Origin: Colwellia sp.
GTDB lineage: Bacteria; Pseudomonadota; Gammaproteobacteria; Enterobacterales; Alteromonadaceae
Direction: 5' to 3'
Assembly (NCBI GenBank): GCA_026196955.1
Contig: JAPHTO010000039.1
Span: forward strand, 1-50,270
Length of the DNA stretch: 50,270 bases
Both the position numbers and the translations under genes were made by a program. Positions 1 through 8,724 of the stretch are shown here, piece by piece (the stretch's first letter is position 1; every line of letters begins with the position of its first letter). Below the pieces are notes generated by a model, which saw nothing but the letters and a program-made list of their open reading frames with translations, made no database searches and was not told where the DNA came from.

Positions 1-138
1 AATTTGAATGATAAAAAGAAACAGTATAAAAAAACGTAGCTATACCATAAAAAAATCAAATATGATGATCAGAAATAAAATAGCAAATAAAATCATAAAA
101 ATCATTAGCACATCGCAGGTTTGCAGAGTAAAATGATC

Positions 139-163
139 ATACTTGAGTAAATCACTCAAGTAT
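139..163. promoter_or_regulatory. Candidate IscR (type 1-like) operator upstream of nfuA
   Basis: A perfect 10-bp inverted repeat, ATACTTGAGT then ACTCAAGTAT around a 5-nt centre (AAATC), lies 54 bp upstream of the nfuA ATG. Its 25-bp layout matches the enterobacterial type 1 IscR consensus (ATA-SYY-GACT-R-WWW-Y-AGTC-RRS-TAT) except for one symmetric C/G swap in each arm (GAGT/ACTC in place of GACT/AGTC). IscR controls Fe-S biogenesis genes, including nfuA in some gammaproteobacteria, so the position fits. The match is seen in the sequence; control by IscR is inferred. Confidence 0.72.
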
Positions 164-216
164 ATTATGTCCAATTCCAGTGCAAAGCGTTAACCAAGTA
201 AGAGAGTTTCAGTATT

Positions 217-795
217 ATGATCACTATTTCATCAAGCGCCCAAGAGCATTTTGTTAAGCTACTATCACAACAAGCCGAAGGTACTCATATCCGTGTATTT
301 GTAGTTAATCCCGGCACGGCTAAAGCTGAATGTGGTGTGTCATATTGCCCTGCAGATGCAGTAGAGCCCGATGATATTGAGCTACCTTTTGAAGGTTTTT
401 CTGCCATGGTTGATGCTGATAGCAAAAACTTTTTGGAAGAAGCTGAGATCGATTTTGTTACCGATCAAATGGGCTCACAACTCACACTAAAAGCGCCCAA
501 TGCTAAATTACGCAAAGTCGCTGATGATGCGCCTTTGTTTGATCGTGTACATTACTTCTTACAAGCCGAGGTCAATCCACAATTGGCAGGTCACGGTGGT
601 GAATGTACGCTGATAGAAATCACCGATGATGGTTATGTTGTTCTTCAATTTGGTGGTGGTTGTAATGGTTGTAGCCAGATTGATGTCACCGTAAAAGATG
701 GTATTGAAAAGCAGCTTACTGAAATCATGGGCGACGAAATAAAAGGCGTTAAAGATGTTACTGAGCATCAACGTGGTGAACATTCTTATTATTAG
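217..795 (+). CDS. nfuA: Fe-S cluster carrier/biogenesis protein NfuA
   Basis: The protein has 192 residues, the usual size for NfuA (191 in E. coli). It has an N-terminal degenerate A-type (IscA-like) domain, about residues 1-95, and a C-terminal NifU-like domain with the cluster-binding CxxC at Cys149 and Cys152 inside the motif GGGCNGCS. NfuA receives a 4Fe-4S cluster and delivers it to client apoproteins in the cytosol, especially under oxidative stress or iron limitation. The ATG lies downstream of a candidate IscR palindrome (139-163). It is followed at a short distance by two small membrane-protein genes on the same strand, which may be co-transcribed. The domain layout and the spacing of the two cysteines make this identification firm. 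Confidence 0.97.
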   Translation: MITISSSAQEHFVKLLSQQAEGTHIRVFVVNPGTAKAECGVSYCPADAVEPDDIELPFEGFSAMVDADSKNFLEEAEIDFVTDQMGSQLTLKAPNAKLRKVADDAPLFDRVHYFLQAEVNPQLAGHGGECTLIEITDDGYVVLQFGGGCNGCSQIDVTVKDGIEKQLTEIMGDEIKGVKDVTEHQRGEHSYY

Positions 796-825
796 CCCCG
801 TCACCTTTCGAGTAAACGAGTATAA

Positions 826-1077
826 ATGAATAATTTACTCGCGAAATTAGGTCAAGATCCTCAACGTAGCTTAACAATTTTTTTACGTGGACTTGGCCTT
901 TTTGCATTAGGATTAGTATTTATTGGTCTAGGTTATTTTTACCACCATATTTGGCAGCTTATTGGCATACCGCTACTTGCTTTGGCCTGTGCTATCTCCG
1001 CATGGGGATATATCGGCATTTTTGCCAATCGTTGGTTTAATATCCTTAACCGCCATAAGCCAGACAACAAGAAATAA
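826..1077 (+). CDS. Small conserved membrane protein, unknown function
   Basis: An 83-residue protein with two hydrophobic segments, about residues 20-42 and 45-66, and a basic C-terminal tail (HKPDNKK), suggesting a two-helix inner-membrane protein. I do not recognise a named family. It lies 30 bp after nfuA and 5 bp before the VanZ-like gene, so the three probably share a transcript. A function in Fe-S metabolism cannot be inferred from position alone. Confidence 0.7.
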   Translation: MNNLLAKLGQDPQRSLTIFLRGLGLFALGLVFIGLGYFYHHIWQLIGIPLLALACAISAWGYIGIFANRWFNILNRHKPDNKK

Positions 1078-1082
1078 TTACC

Positions 1083-1433
1083 ATGATAGCGCTAATTGAA
1101 AAGCATTGGCTTCATATTACCTTGATGCTACTTGTGAGCATTGCTACTTTATCCCTCTGGCCAGCAGCTTATTTGCCCGAAGCTCCCGGAACGGATAAAA
1201 GCCATCATTTTATTGCCTATGCTGCATTAATGCTTCCTACTGCCTTAAAACAGCCAAAGTATTACTTCGCCATTACTATCAGTTTTTTAGCTTTTAGTGG
1301 TGCTATAGAGCTGATTCAGCCTTATGTTAATCGATATGGCGAATGGTTAGATATGGCTGCCAATACCTTAGGGCTTCTTTGTGGTTGGATATTAGCAAAA
1401 GCAACGATGTACTTTTCTCAACAAAAAGCCTAA
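1083..1433 (+). CDS. VanZ-like family membrane protein
   Basis: A 116-residue protein with about four predicted membrane segments. It shows the VanZ-like signature: a DKxxHF stretch (DKSHHFIAYA, about residues 38-47) and a later E-x-x-Q-x-(7)-R-x-x-x-x-x-D-x-x-x-N-x-x-G pattern (ELIQPYVNR then WLDMAANTLG). VanZ itself lowers teicoplanin sensitivity, but small stand-alone homologues like this one are widespread and mostly uncharacterised. The gene starts 5 bp after its upstream neighbour, so it is probably part of the same operon. The family call is good and the function is open. Confidence 0.82.
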   Translation: MIALIEKHWLHITLMLLVSIATLSLWPAAYLPEAPGTDKSHHFIAYAALMLPTALKQPKYYFAITISFLAFSGAIELIQPYVNRYGEWLDMAANTLGLLCGWILAKATMYFSQQKA

Positions 1434-1501
1434 TACTCAGCATAAGTTTGACGCTTATCAAGGCAGATTTTTATAAATAGACTAAACTAACCACTACTTT
1501 A

Positions 1502-1759
1502 ATGACATTGGCAACACTTATGGAAGCACCAAAACACCACCCCAAGCACCTTTGGCAAAAAATCACCGCTGTTATTGCTAAGTTAAGCTTCGTCTGCGCT
1601 GCTATCGGTGTAGTTATAACGCTTATTTATAGTGGTGATGTTAGCGAAGAGTACAAGGCGGCCATGGGTGCCATCACCTTTATCTGCTTTGCGATTGGTA
1701 TTGTATTAAGCACTTTAGGTAATGCTAGCATTCCTAACTTGAAGCCAGATCAAGATTAA
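1502..1759 (+). CDS. Small membrane protein, unknown function
   Basis: An 85-residue protein with two hydrophobic segments, about residues 23-43 and 54-72, separated by a short polar loop (SGDVSEEYKAA). I recognise no family. Its last 26 bp overlap the 3' end of the convergent MATE gene. Alternative starts exist at the first ATG and at Met8. The length, hydrophobic pattern and lack of a competing gene support it as real, but with little functional information. Confidence 0.6.
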   Translation: MTLATLMEAPKHHPKHLWQKITAVIAKLSFVCAAIGVVITLIYSGDVSEEYKAAMGAITFICFAIGIVLSTLGNASIPNLKPDQD

Positions 1760-3092
1760 ATTTACTCGTAATATAGTATTTATAATGCCAAGCGAGAGTA
1801 ACTCCCCTTAGCAGCATGAAAAATAATAATGCTGCCCACAAACCATGGTTGCCATAATCTTGCAATAAAATCCACATTGGGAAAAAGCCCGCAAAGGTGG
1901 CAACAATCATACTATTTCTCATGGCTTTGGCTTTCATCAAACCTATATAAACACCGTCAAATAGAAAGCACCAACACGCCACTATTGGTAAGAGTATCAT
2001 CCAAACCATATAGTCTTTTGCAAAGTTAATAACGGACTCAATGTTAGAAATTAATGCCAGTAAATACTCCCCCGCCACCATAAATAACAATGAATAACAT
2101 AGTGCAAACATAACTGTCCAAAAAAGCGCTACTTTAACAGCGGTTTGAAGTTTAGAATTATTTTTCTCACCGTAAGCTTTACCCACCATAGCTTCTGTGG
2201 CATTGGCAACGCCATCTAAGCCAAATGAGATCAGCAACAAAAAGTTCATTAAAATAGCATTGGCAGCGACCACTTCATCACCTAATTTTGCCCCTTGAAA
2301 AGTAATAAAGATAAAGCAAAGCTCTAAGCATAAGGTACGAATTAATATATCACGGTTAAGTTTAAAGTAGCTTAACAGGCTAACGCGCTCAAATAGTGAC
2401 GTAAACAATAGTTGGCTTTGATTAAACAACTGCCTGACAGCAGTTTTATAATGTGAAAGCACCACAAGCAGACCTAAAATCATGCCCGAATATTCGGCGA
2501 TTATCGTTGCACTTGCCACCCCTTGCACCTGCCAATGAAAGCCAAACACAAACAGTAGATCTAAACAAACATTGACTAGATTGGTGATGATGAGTAACCA
2601 CATAACGGCTTTCGTTTTATGGTTACCCAACAACCATCCCAAAATAACCAAGTTTGCCAATGCCGCAGGTAGCCCCCAGATACGTATTTCACTGTATTGT
2701 CGGGCATAAAACTGCACTTGCTCAGAGCCACCTGCTAAATCAAGCGCCAGGTTAATAAAAGGACTCTGCACTATGACAAAACTAAACCCAATAGCAAAAG
2801 CGACTATAATACCACGTAATAAAACCAACAAATTTTGATGAATATTATTTATACCATAGGCTTGGGCGCTTAATCCCGTGGTAGACATGCGTAAAAAACC
2901 ACACAACCAAGTAATGGACGTAACTATCATAGCGCCTATAGTGCTGCCACCTAGAAAATAAGCATAAGGTAAATGACCAATAACAGCGGTATCAACTAAA
3001 CCAAGTAAAGGCACAGTGATATTTGATAAGATCATCGGAAAAGCAAGTAACAATAACTGCTTATGTTGATCTAGATCGGCAATTTTTAGCAA
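1734..3092 (-). CDS. MATE-family (DinF-like) multidrug/metabolite efflux transporter
   Basis: A 452-residue integral membrane protein with about 12 hydrophobic segments in two similar halves, typical of the MATE superfamily, DinF/NorM branch. The N-terminal part carries the family-typical P-(x)-LGLVDTAVIGHL pattern near residues 28-41, and the second half contains the repeated GLDGVANATEAMVG region. Such proteins export cationic drugs or metabolites using Na+ or H+ gradients in the inner membrane. The start is a TTG preceded by a good Shine-Dalgarno sequence (AAGGA) about 9 nt upstream; no ATG is available until well inside the first helix. In E. coli dinF lies beside lexA, but here lexA is 11 kb away, so the dinF name is not assured. 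Confidence 0.9.
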   Translation of the reverse strand: MLKIADLDQHKQLLLLAFPMILSNITVPLLGLVDTAVIGHLPYAYFLGGSTIGAMIVTSITWLCGFLRMSTTGLSAQAYGINNIHQNLLVLLRGIIVAFAIGFSFVIVQSPFINLALDLAGGSEQVQFYARQYSEIRIWGLPAALANLVILGWLLGNHKTKAVMWLLIITNLVNVCLDLLFVFGFHWQVQGVASATIIAEYSGMILGLLVVLSHYKTAVRQLFNQSQLLFTSLFERVSLLSYFKLNRDILIRTLCLELCFIFITFQGAKLGDEVVAANAILMNFLLLISFGLDGVANATEAMVGKAYGEKNNSKLQTAVKVALFWTVMFALCYSLLFMVAGEYLLALISNIESVINFAKDYMVWMILLPIVACWCFLFDGVYIGLMKAKAMRNSMIVATFAGFFPMWILLQDYGNHGLWAALLFFMLLRGVTLAWHYKYYITSKFNLDLASS

Positions 3093-3166
3093 GAAATGAT
3101 TCCTTATTACTAGGCATTTTATCGAAAAGGCGCTATTTTAAGCTATTCCCTATCAAACAGGCAACG

Positions 3167-4231
3167 ATGATGAAAAAAGGCTTCTTGGCATTATTTTTAT
3201 GCTGCTTTCATTTTACCAGCTTCGCAGCAGTAATTTTACAATATCACCACGTCAGTGATAGTACTCCCAAAAGCACCAGCATCACGCCAAAGCAATTTGA
3301 AGTACATCTACAATATTTAAAAGACAACCACTTTACTGTTGTGCCTTTATCTCAAGTCATTGAAGATATTAAGGGTCAAAAACCACTCAAAGATAAGACT
3401 ATTGCCATCACTTTTGATGATGCTTATAGTGATGTATTAACGCAAGCTAAACCCATTCTTGATAAATTCAATTATCCATACACCATCTTTGTAAACCCTG
3501 GCATTATTAATCAACATGACAAGCGAAAAAATTCTCACTACCTTTCCTGGCAACAATTAAAGTCCTTAGCGGATGAAGGCGTTATTATTGCCAATCATGG
3601 CTTTGAGCATGATTCTATGACACGAATCACCGAAGGCGTTACGCAAGAGCAATGGCTTACCAAGCAAACAGAATTACTCTTAAGTGCTGAAAGTATTATC
3701 AAAGAAAAAACAGGCCAAAGCTGGCGTTATTATGCTTACCCTTATGGCGAGTATGATCCTGCTGTACAGCGCTGGGCAAAAGCCAATAATTTTGTTGCTT
3801 TCTCTCAACAATCTGGCGCTGTTGGCCCTTATACAGATCTAACCAGTGTACCGCGTTTTCCTGCCTCTATGCCCTATGACAAAATTTCAGGCTTACGGGA
3901 TAAACTCAATTCACTCCCCTTTCATATTCAGTTACAAGATGAACATGCTGAAACCATTTTTGAACATAAGCAAGCCAAAAGTATCACTTTCACTATTGAA
4001 ACTGACGATTTTTATAAATCGCAACTCAACTGTTATATATCGGGTTTAGGCAAACAAAAAATACAATGGCAGGGAGAGCGTAGTTTCACCATTAACTTTA
4101 GTAGCGACTTACCTATAGGGCGTGTGCGTTGTAACTGCACTGCCGCAAGTATTAGCCAGCCAGGCCATTATTACTGGTATTCAAAACCTTGGTTTGTATT
4201 AAAACCAGGCGGTGAGTGGTATCACTTATAG
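3167..4231 (+). CDS. Secreted polysaccharide deacetylase (NodB-homology domain)
   Basis: From the ATG at 3167 (a second ATG follows at 3170) the protein has 354 residues. It begins with a signal peptide (MMKKGFLALFLCCFHFTSFA). The NodB fold follows: the early YHHVSD motif, the TFDDAYSD motif that supplies the catalytic base and a metal-binding Asp, then NHGFEHDSM with the metal-ligand histidines, and YPYGEYD. This carbohydrate esterase family 4 type removes N-acetyl groups from polysaccharides or peptidoglycan. The region after about residue 240 is unlike the catalytic domain and may bind substrate. The longer reading frame from 3023 would run antisense into the MATE gene and would bury the signal peptide, so the internal start is preferred. 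Confidence 0.88.
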   Translation: MMKKGFLALFLCCFHFTSFAAVILQYHHVSDSTPKSTSITPKQFEVHLQYLKDNHFTVVPLSQVIEDIKGQKPLKDKTIAITFDDAYSDVLTQAKPILDKFNYPYTIFVNPGIINQHDKRKNSHYLSWQQLKSLADEGVIIANHGFEHDSMTRITEGVTQEQWLTKQTELLLSAESIIKEKTGQSWRYYAYPYGEYDPAVQRWAKANNFVAFSQQSGAVGPYTDLTSVPRFPASMPYDKISGLRDKLNSLPFHIQLQDEHAETIFEHKQAKSITFTIETDDFYKSQLNCYISGLGKQKIQWQGERSFTINFSSDLPIGRVRCNCTAASISQPGHYYWYSKPWFVLKPGGEWYHL

Positions 4232-4243
4232 TCGTCAGGCTAT

Positions 4244-4864
4244 TTAATACAAGGCGACTATTTTTTGATAGTCGCTTATTAATTTATCGCTATCAATACT
4301 GGGAACTTTCCCCACCGCTTGCTCAGGTTTAAAGATAGCGGCTATATTTCCATCTGGATTAATCAACACCAAAGATGCGCTATGATCAACTAAATAATCA
4401 CTCCCTTCACCATTGATGGCATACATTAAACCTAAATTGCGCGTGAAAGGAAATAGCACATCATGCTCGCCTCTAAGGGCAATAAATTCAGCATTAAAAT
4501 AGGCAATATATTGGCTTAATTTATTGAGATCATCTCGTTTAGGATCTGCTGTTACTAATAAGACTTGGCTGTTGTCTGCAATGGCTTTGAGATCATCAAA
4601 AATAAAGCCCAAATTTTGTAAGGTCGTAGGGCAAACATCAGGGCAAGAGGTATAACCCAAAAAGACTAATGACCATTTTCCTTGCAACTGCTCCTTGTTA
4701 AAACGCTTAGCATGATGATCTGTGAGTTCAAATGCTTTAATTTTTCTAGGCTGTTGATAATAAAGTGCATGCTCAGGTTGTGGTAATTGGCTCACTTGTT
4801 GAAACGCAATAGCGCCAACAAAAGCAGCAACAATACCACCAATATAAATAAAATATTTGTTCAT
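4244..4864 (-). CDS. SCO1/SenC copper chaperone for cytochrome oxidase
   Basis: A 206-residue protein with one N-terminal membrane anchor (about residues 5-22) and a thioredoxin-like periplasmic domain. It shows the SCO copper-binding set: Cys74 and Cys78 in TSCPDVCP, and His161 in VDHSAS. SCO proteins deliver copper to, or reduce, the CuA centre of cytochrome oxidase subunit II. It is the last gene of the minus-strand oxidase locus, directly after heme O synthase, the usual place in gammaproteobacteria. Its 3' end faces the deacetylase gene with only 12 bp between stop codons. Confidence 0.95.
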   Translation of the reverse strand: MNKYFIYIGGIVAAFVGAIAFQQVSQLPQPEHALYYQQPRKIKAFELTDHHAKRFNKEQLQGKWSLVFLGYTSCPDVCPTTLQNLGFIFDDLKAIADNSQVLLVTADPKRDDLNKLSQYIAYFNAEFIALRGEHDVLFPFTRNLGLMYAINGEGSDYLVDHSASLVLINPDGNIAAIFKPEQAVGKVPSIDSDKLISDYQKIVALY

Positions 4865-4874
4865 TGAAGAAATT

Positions 4875-5798
4875 CTAACCTACCGGTAATAAGTAATGAT
4901 CGACCAATAAAATGACGAATAACAACATTAAATGCACGATAGAAAACTTAAAAGTCTCCATCGCCGTATTTTCATCTGCTTTAAATTTTAACTTCCAAGC
5001 ATAGGCAAAAAACATCAGATTGAGCGTTACTGCGCCAATCAAATACAGCCAATTACTCATCCCAACCAAATAAGGCAGTAAACCAACGATAAACAGCAAT
5101 ACTGTATAGAGTAAAATTTGCGTTTTAGTAAAATTAACACCATGAGTAACAGGTAACATAGGAATATTCACTTTCGCATAATCATTCTTACGATGGATAG
5201 CTAACGCCCAAAAGTGTGGTGGCGTCCAAGTGAAAATGAGCAAAACTAGCAGCAATGCATGGGGATGAATTTCATTAGTCATGGCTGTCCAGCCAAGCAG
5301 AGGAGGAATAGCTCCCGCTAAGCCACCAATAGTAATATTTTGCGGCGTAGCACGCTTTAAATATAAAGTATAAACAAAGCTATAACCAACTAAACCCGCT
5401 AAGGTTAAATAGGCCGTCAGAGGGTTAACCAAGGTAAAAAGCAAAACAAAACCGAGTATGGCAATACTGGCAGCGAACACTATGGCATTATTCGCGGTAA
5501 TTCTGCCTTCGGGTAAAGGCCTATTATGGGTACGCCCCATAATAGCATCAATTTTTTCATCAACGATATGGTTAATCGCCGCTGCCGCTGACGATAATAG
5601 CGCAATACCCAGCATAGCGGGAATAAATACCTGCCAAGGCAAGCCTCCAGGTACGGATAAACTCATCCCTACCACCGCAGTAAGTACTAACAATGCAACA
5701 ACTCTAGGCTTAGTTATATCGTAATAGGCACGCCATTTAGGCAGGCTAACAGGCGTTTTTTTTACCGCTGGTATTCTCTCAGCAATGGCTTTACTCAT
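4875..5798 (-). CDS. cyoE/ctaB: Protoheme IX farnesyltransferase (heme O synthase)
   Basis: A UbiA-family prenyltransferase of 307 residues with about nine membrane segments. It adds a farnesyl group to heme B to make heme O, the precursor of heme A. The first prenyl-diphosphate/Mg2+ motif is visible as N-H-x-x-D-x-x-x-D with a following GRTHNRPLP (residues about 76-94 in this numbering). The start was set at ATG 5798 because it has a good AGGAG site, matches the usual family length, and avoids an unlike N-terminal extension that would overlap ctaA. It sits between ctaA and the SCO gene in the oxidase locus. Confidence 0.96.
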   Translation of the reverse strand: MSKAIAERIPAVKKTPVSLPKWRAYYDITKPRVVALLVLTAVVGMSLSVPGGLPWQVFIPAMLGIALLSSAAAAINHIVDEKIDAIMGRTHNRPLPEGRITANNAIVFAASIAILGFVLLFTLVNPLTAYLTLAGLVGYSFVYTLYLKRATPQNITIGGLAGAIPPLLGWTAMTNEIHPHALLLVLLIFTWTPPHFWALAIHRKNDYAKVNIPMLPVTHGVNFTKTQILLYTVLLFIVGLLPYLVGMSNWLYLIGAVTLNLMFFAYAWKLKFKADENTAMETFKFSIVHLMLLFVILLVDHYLLPVG

Positions 5799-5812
5799 AA
5801 TGATTACTCCTG

Positions 5813-6835
5813 TTAAATTTTTCGGCGCAAACGGTAGGTCAGTGCAATTAGCGTTAACATGAGACACGCAGCAACGATATTGTGTCCCACTGCAACGGAC
5901 AGTGGCAATGAGAACCAAATATTACTTATTCCCAAAATAACTTGGCTGGTTAAGGCAAAGCCTACCAACAACGCTGAGGTTCGGAACGTGCTGGTCTGTG
6001 CTTTTAAATAAATCATTATCATCAACCAAGCTAAATAAACTGTGGTAACAATTGCACCAAATCTATGCATCACATGAATGGTTACCCGCTCATCATGATT
6101 TAAATGACCATATTCATAGGTTTCTCTCTCAGGCGGTACTAAATCAAAAGAGCGTTCGAAATTCATTTGCTCTTGCCAGCCCGTTTGACAAATGGGTAAT
6201 TCAACACAACTTAGCGCTGCATAGTTCGATGATGTCCAGCCGCCTAATGCTATTTGCCCTGCTAAAATAACTATCCCTAATAAAGCATAGCGGCCATATT
6301 TTTTCACGGAAAAATCACTGCGATTAATCCGATTTGAACGCAGCCGTAAATACAGTAAAAACAACAAGCACAAGGTAGTAAAACCGCCAAGCAAATGTGC
6401 CATCACCACTATCGGCATCAGTTTCATTGTCACCGTCCACATACCTAGTGCCGCTTGAAAAATTACAATGGCCAAAATAAGCATAGGCAAACGCAAAGGC
6501 GTACCTTGGGCGCGATTTTTAAAAGATAAAATGGCAATAGCTAAAATTAATAACCCTAAGGCACCGGCAAAGTAGCGATGGATCATCTCATTCCACGCCT
6601 TAGCTGGCTCAACTTTTCGCTCAGGATAAGCGAGTTCTGCTTTAGCTATTTGCTCTTTGGTTTCAGGTACATCAATTAAACCATAGCAGGTTGGCCAATC
6701 TGGGCAGCCTAGCCCTGCATGTGTTAAACGAGTATAAGCACCTAAAGCAACCACTACTAATGCTAATAGAATGCTGATAAAAACTAATTTTTTAACAACA
6801 TGATTATGTTGGGCATATAAAGTTTGATCATCCAT
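5813..6835 (-). CDS. ctaA: Heme A synthase
   Basis: A COX15/CtaA family protein, 340 residues from the ATG at 6835, with about eight membrane segments. It converts heme O to heme A by oxidising a methyl group to a formyl group. Visible family features are the N-terminal [17 protein letters not shown] region, heme-ligand histidines in MIHRYF, MAHLLGG, VMHRFGA and VGHNIV, and a periplasmic cysteine pair in [12 protein letters not shown] at 6844 would give a longer start overlapping the upstream gene. The ATG at 6835 almost abuts the upstream stop and has AAGG upstream, so it is preferred. Confidence 0.95.
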   Translation of the reverse strand: MDDQTLYAQHNHVVKKLVFISILLALVVVALGAYTRLTHAGLGCPDWPTCYGLIDVPETKEQIAKAELAYPERKVEPAKAWNEMIHRYFAGALGLLILAIAILSFKNRAQGTPLRLPMLILAIVIFQAALGMWTVTMKLMPIVVMAHLLGGFTTLCLLFLLYLRLRSNRINRSDFSVKKYGRYALLGIVILAGQIALGGWTSSNYAALSCVELPICQTGWQEQMNFERSFDLVPPERETYEYGHLNHDERVTIHVMHRFGAIVTTVYLAWLMIMIYLKAQTSTFRTSALLVGFALTSQVILGISNIWFSLPLSVAVGHNIVAACLMLTLIALTYRLRRKI

Positions 6836-6836
6836 A

Positions 6837-7445
6837 TTAGCCAACCTTCGAATATTTAAGCAGTTTCTTCATATCAGCTAAAATTTGCTTACCGAATTGA
6901 GGGAGCTTATCAACAGCATCAGGGACTTGATGACTTAAAAAGACATTCCCTAACGGGTCAACAATTAATACTTGAGAGCTTACTATCAACTCTTTTGCTT
7001 GCGATGGCATTGATAATAATTGCCACTGACTTTTTGATATCTGCTTAAGTTGCTCCATTGAAAGTTCGCTCTGATACAAAGCAACAGGTGTCACTCTTGG
7101 CATTTCTTTGCCTAAGGCTACATAGGTATTATGAACAGCTTCTAATGCCTTTTGACAGTCCCCATTACAATTTTTCGGCAAGCTATAAAGAATAAGCCAT
7201 TGTTGTTCAAATGCCTCATGCTCTACCCCTAGCTTTTCTAGCGTTAAACCATCCGTTAATAGGGTGCCTTTGTTGGTTACTCCTGTCTCTAACCATTCGC
7301 CATCTAAAGCAAATTTAGCCAAGATGATAGGTAGAGCAAAGACAGCAAGCATTAATAATAAACTTCGACGATTTTTTTGCTGGTTGATGTCTGCACAGAC
7401 GCTATCTTTATCAACTGGAGGAGTATCATTGGAAACTGAATTCAT
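6837..7445 (-). CDS. Conserved membrane-anchored protein of the cytochrome oxidase locus
   Basis: A 202-residue protein with one N-terminal membrane segment (about residues 28-45) and a periplasmic domain. The domain contains a cysteine pair (PKNCNGDCQKAL) reminiscent of a thioredoxin/SCO-like fold, and a later region (VDPLGNVFLSH) resembling the C-terminal half of SCO domains. Genes of this type commonly sit between surf1 and ctaA in gammaproteobacteria and are annotated only as hypothetical or oxidase-associated. A role in metal or heme delivery is inferred from context and fold resemblance. It starts 1 bp after the surf1 stop codon and ends touching the ctaA start, so it is translationally linked to both. 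Confidence 0.8.
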   Translation of the reverse strand: MNSVSNDTPPVDKDSVCADINQQKNRRSLLLMLAVFALPIILAKFALDGEWLETGVTNKGTLLTDGLTLEKLGVEHEAFEQQWLILYSLPKNCNGDCQKALEAVHNTYVALGKEMPRVTPVALYQSELSMEQLKQISKSQWQLLSMPSQAKELIVSSQVLIVDPLGNVFLSHQVPDAVDKLPQFGKQILADMKKLLKYSKVG

Positions 7446-7446
7446 A

Positions 7447-8232
7447 CTAAACTGCCTTTTTATTCTTATTATTGTTCTTTACACCAAACTTGGCCCATAA
7501 CATTAGCAATAACCAAGCTAAAGCTAGGCTGAACCATTGAAATGCATAACCACGATGTTTCTCAGGCGGCATAACAATTGGTTGCCAATTTTTATCAAAA
7601 CCTAATGATTCATTTTTATCTAAATAGATGACAAAGGGCAATAGCTGACGACCAATTAGTGCTGAAAATTTATCCAATTCAATTTGCTGAACTCGCAACG
7701 GCCAATGATCTTGGTCAAACGATTGCTCTTGCAATAATATCCCCTGCTCAATGAATCGAATATGCCCTTTAAATTGCTGTTGGCCATCTAACGCTGTCAC
7801 TGCGGGCAACTCTTGTCGATTAACAGAGCCTTGCAGCCAACCAAGGTTGACTAGCACTGCGTATTTATTGGTTACTGCCACCTGATATGCTCGATAACCC
7901 AGACGTCCCTTATTCACTTGATTATCTAATAAAAACACTTGGGCTTTATCAAATTCACCGTCGACAAACACGGGATAGTCATTAACCTCTGTAAAAGCAT
8001 GACTGTCATTGGCAAGAGTTACAACTTGCTCAAGCGATAGTGGCCGTTGAGCACTTAACTTTTCAATCTGTGCCAAGCGCTGCTCTTTCTCTAATGCCCG
8101 CGCACTTTGCCAAAAACCAAGCTTTACTAATGCTGAAAAAACGAGCACAGTAACCACTAGCCAAAGCAAGTTAAGCTTGTTGAAATAGCTTGTTCGCTTT
8201 TCTTCGTTATTAGAAGAGATAGTGCTTGGCAT
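7447..8232 (-). CDS. SURF1-family cytochrome oxidase assembly protein
   Basis: A 261-residue protein with the SURF1 architecture: an N-terminal membrane helix followed by the conserved LGFWQSARALEKE region, a periplasmic domain with NLGWLQGS, and a C-terminal helix preceded by HRGYAFQWFSLAL. SURF1 (Shy1) proteins assist heme A insertion into subunit I of aa3 oxidases. It lies in the minus-strand run between the DUF2909 gene and the ctaA-linked genes. The length and both membrane segments are as expected for the family. Confidence 0.94.
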   Translation of the reverse strand: MPSTISSNNEEKRTSYFNKLNLLWLVVTVLVFSALVKLGFWQSARALEKEQRLAQIEKLSAQRPLSLEQVVTLANDSHAFTEVNDYPVFVDGEFDKAQVFLLDNQVNKGRLGYRAYQVAVTNKYAVLVNLGWLQGSVNRQELPAVTALDGQQQFKGHIRFIEQGILLQEQSFDQDHWPLRVQQIELDKFSALIGRQLLPFVIYLDKNESLGFDKNWQPIVMPPEKHRGYAFQWFSLALAWLLLMLWAKFGVKNNNKNKKAV

Positions 8233-8280
8233 TAATAAAGAGAATCCTTACAACAAGTTATTACTTAGGATATTGAATGT

Positions 8281-8493
8281 ATGTTATTTAAAGTGGTTAT
8301 AATCGCACTGTTATTATTTATGGTTTACAACCTGTTTCGCGCCTTACTGTTAATGAATAAAAAGCCCGATCCTGATCAACCTTCAATGACAAAATACATC
8401 GGCCGCAGATTAATGATTTCTGTCGCCATCGTCATATTACTACTCCTTGGCTTATTAACCGGATTAATAACTCCTAATCCACGCCCTTATTAA
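8281..8493 (+). CDS. DUF2909-type twin-transmembrane small protein
   Basis: A 70-residue protein with two membrane helices (about residues 4-25 and 46-64) separated by a polar basic loop containing KKPDPDQPSMTKYIGRR. This pattern matches the DUF2909 family of small proteins found next to surf1 in proteobacterial oxidase loci. It is the only plus-strand gene within the locus, between surf1 and coxC. Its role is unknown; conserved position suggests a link to oxidase assembly. Confidence 0.82.
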   Translation: MLFKVVIIALLLFMVYNLFRALLLMNKKPDPDQPSMTKYIGRRLMISVAIVILLLLGLLTGLITPNPRPY

Positions 8494-8578
8494 TTATGAC
8501 TTCAAAACTTCTACCTAAAGCCCTTTTACTTATCCCCTCTGTGGTAGCTCAATGTTAAGATAAATTCGTTAGAACAAT

Positions 8579-8630
8579 GCGAAGGCACGGAGTTGACGTT
8601 AGTCAATACTCCGTACATCCTGTACTTCGC
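8579..8630. repeat. Palindromic dispersed repeat, copy A
   Basis: An imperfect hairpin with outer arms GCGAAG (8579-8584) and CTTCGC (8625-8630). Inner arms pair CGGAGTTGAC with GTCAA-T-ACTCCG around a GTTA loop. The core at 8585-8607 is nearly identical to the reverse complement of 40945-40967, differing at three transitions. A second small hairpin (CATCC-TTC-GGATG, 8640-8652) follows. The element fills most of the gap between the DUF2909 gene and the convergent coxC gene, and is probably a REP- or MITE-like dispersed unit. Confidence 0.65.
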
Positions 8631-8724
8631 CTTTCAGGCCATCCTTCGGATGTTCAAATTATTTCCCGAAGAATTTGTGAGTACCTTCGATGCAGTTATC
8701 ACGGATTTAGCAACACATTAAACA

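Noticed and set aside
4254-4275. GCGACTAT/ATAGTCGC hairpin with a T-rich loop between the deacetylase and SCO genes
   Set aside because: It lies within the coding end of the SCO gene and the T residues are in the loop, so terminator function is uncertain; not listed as a feature.
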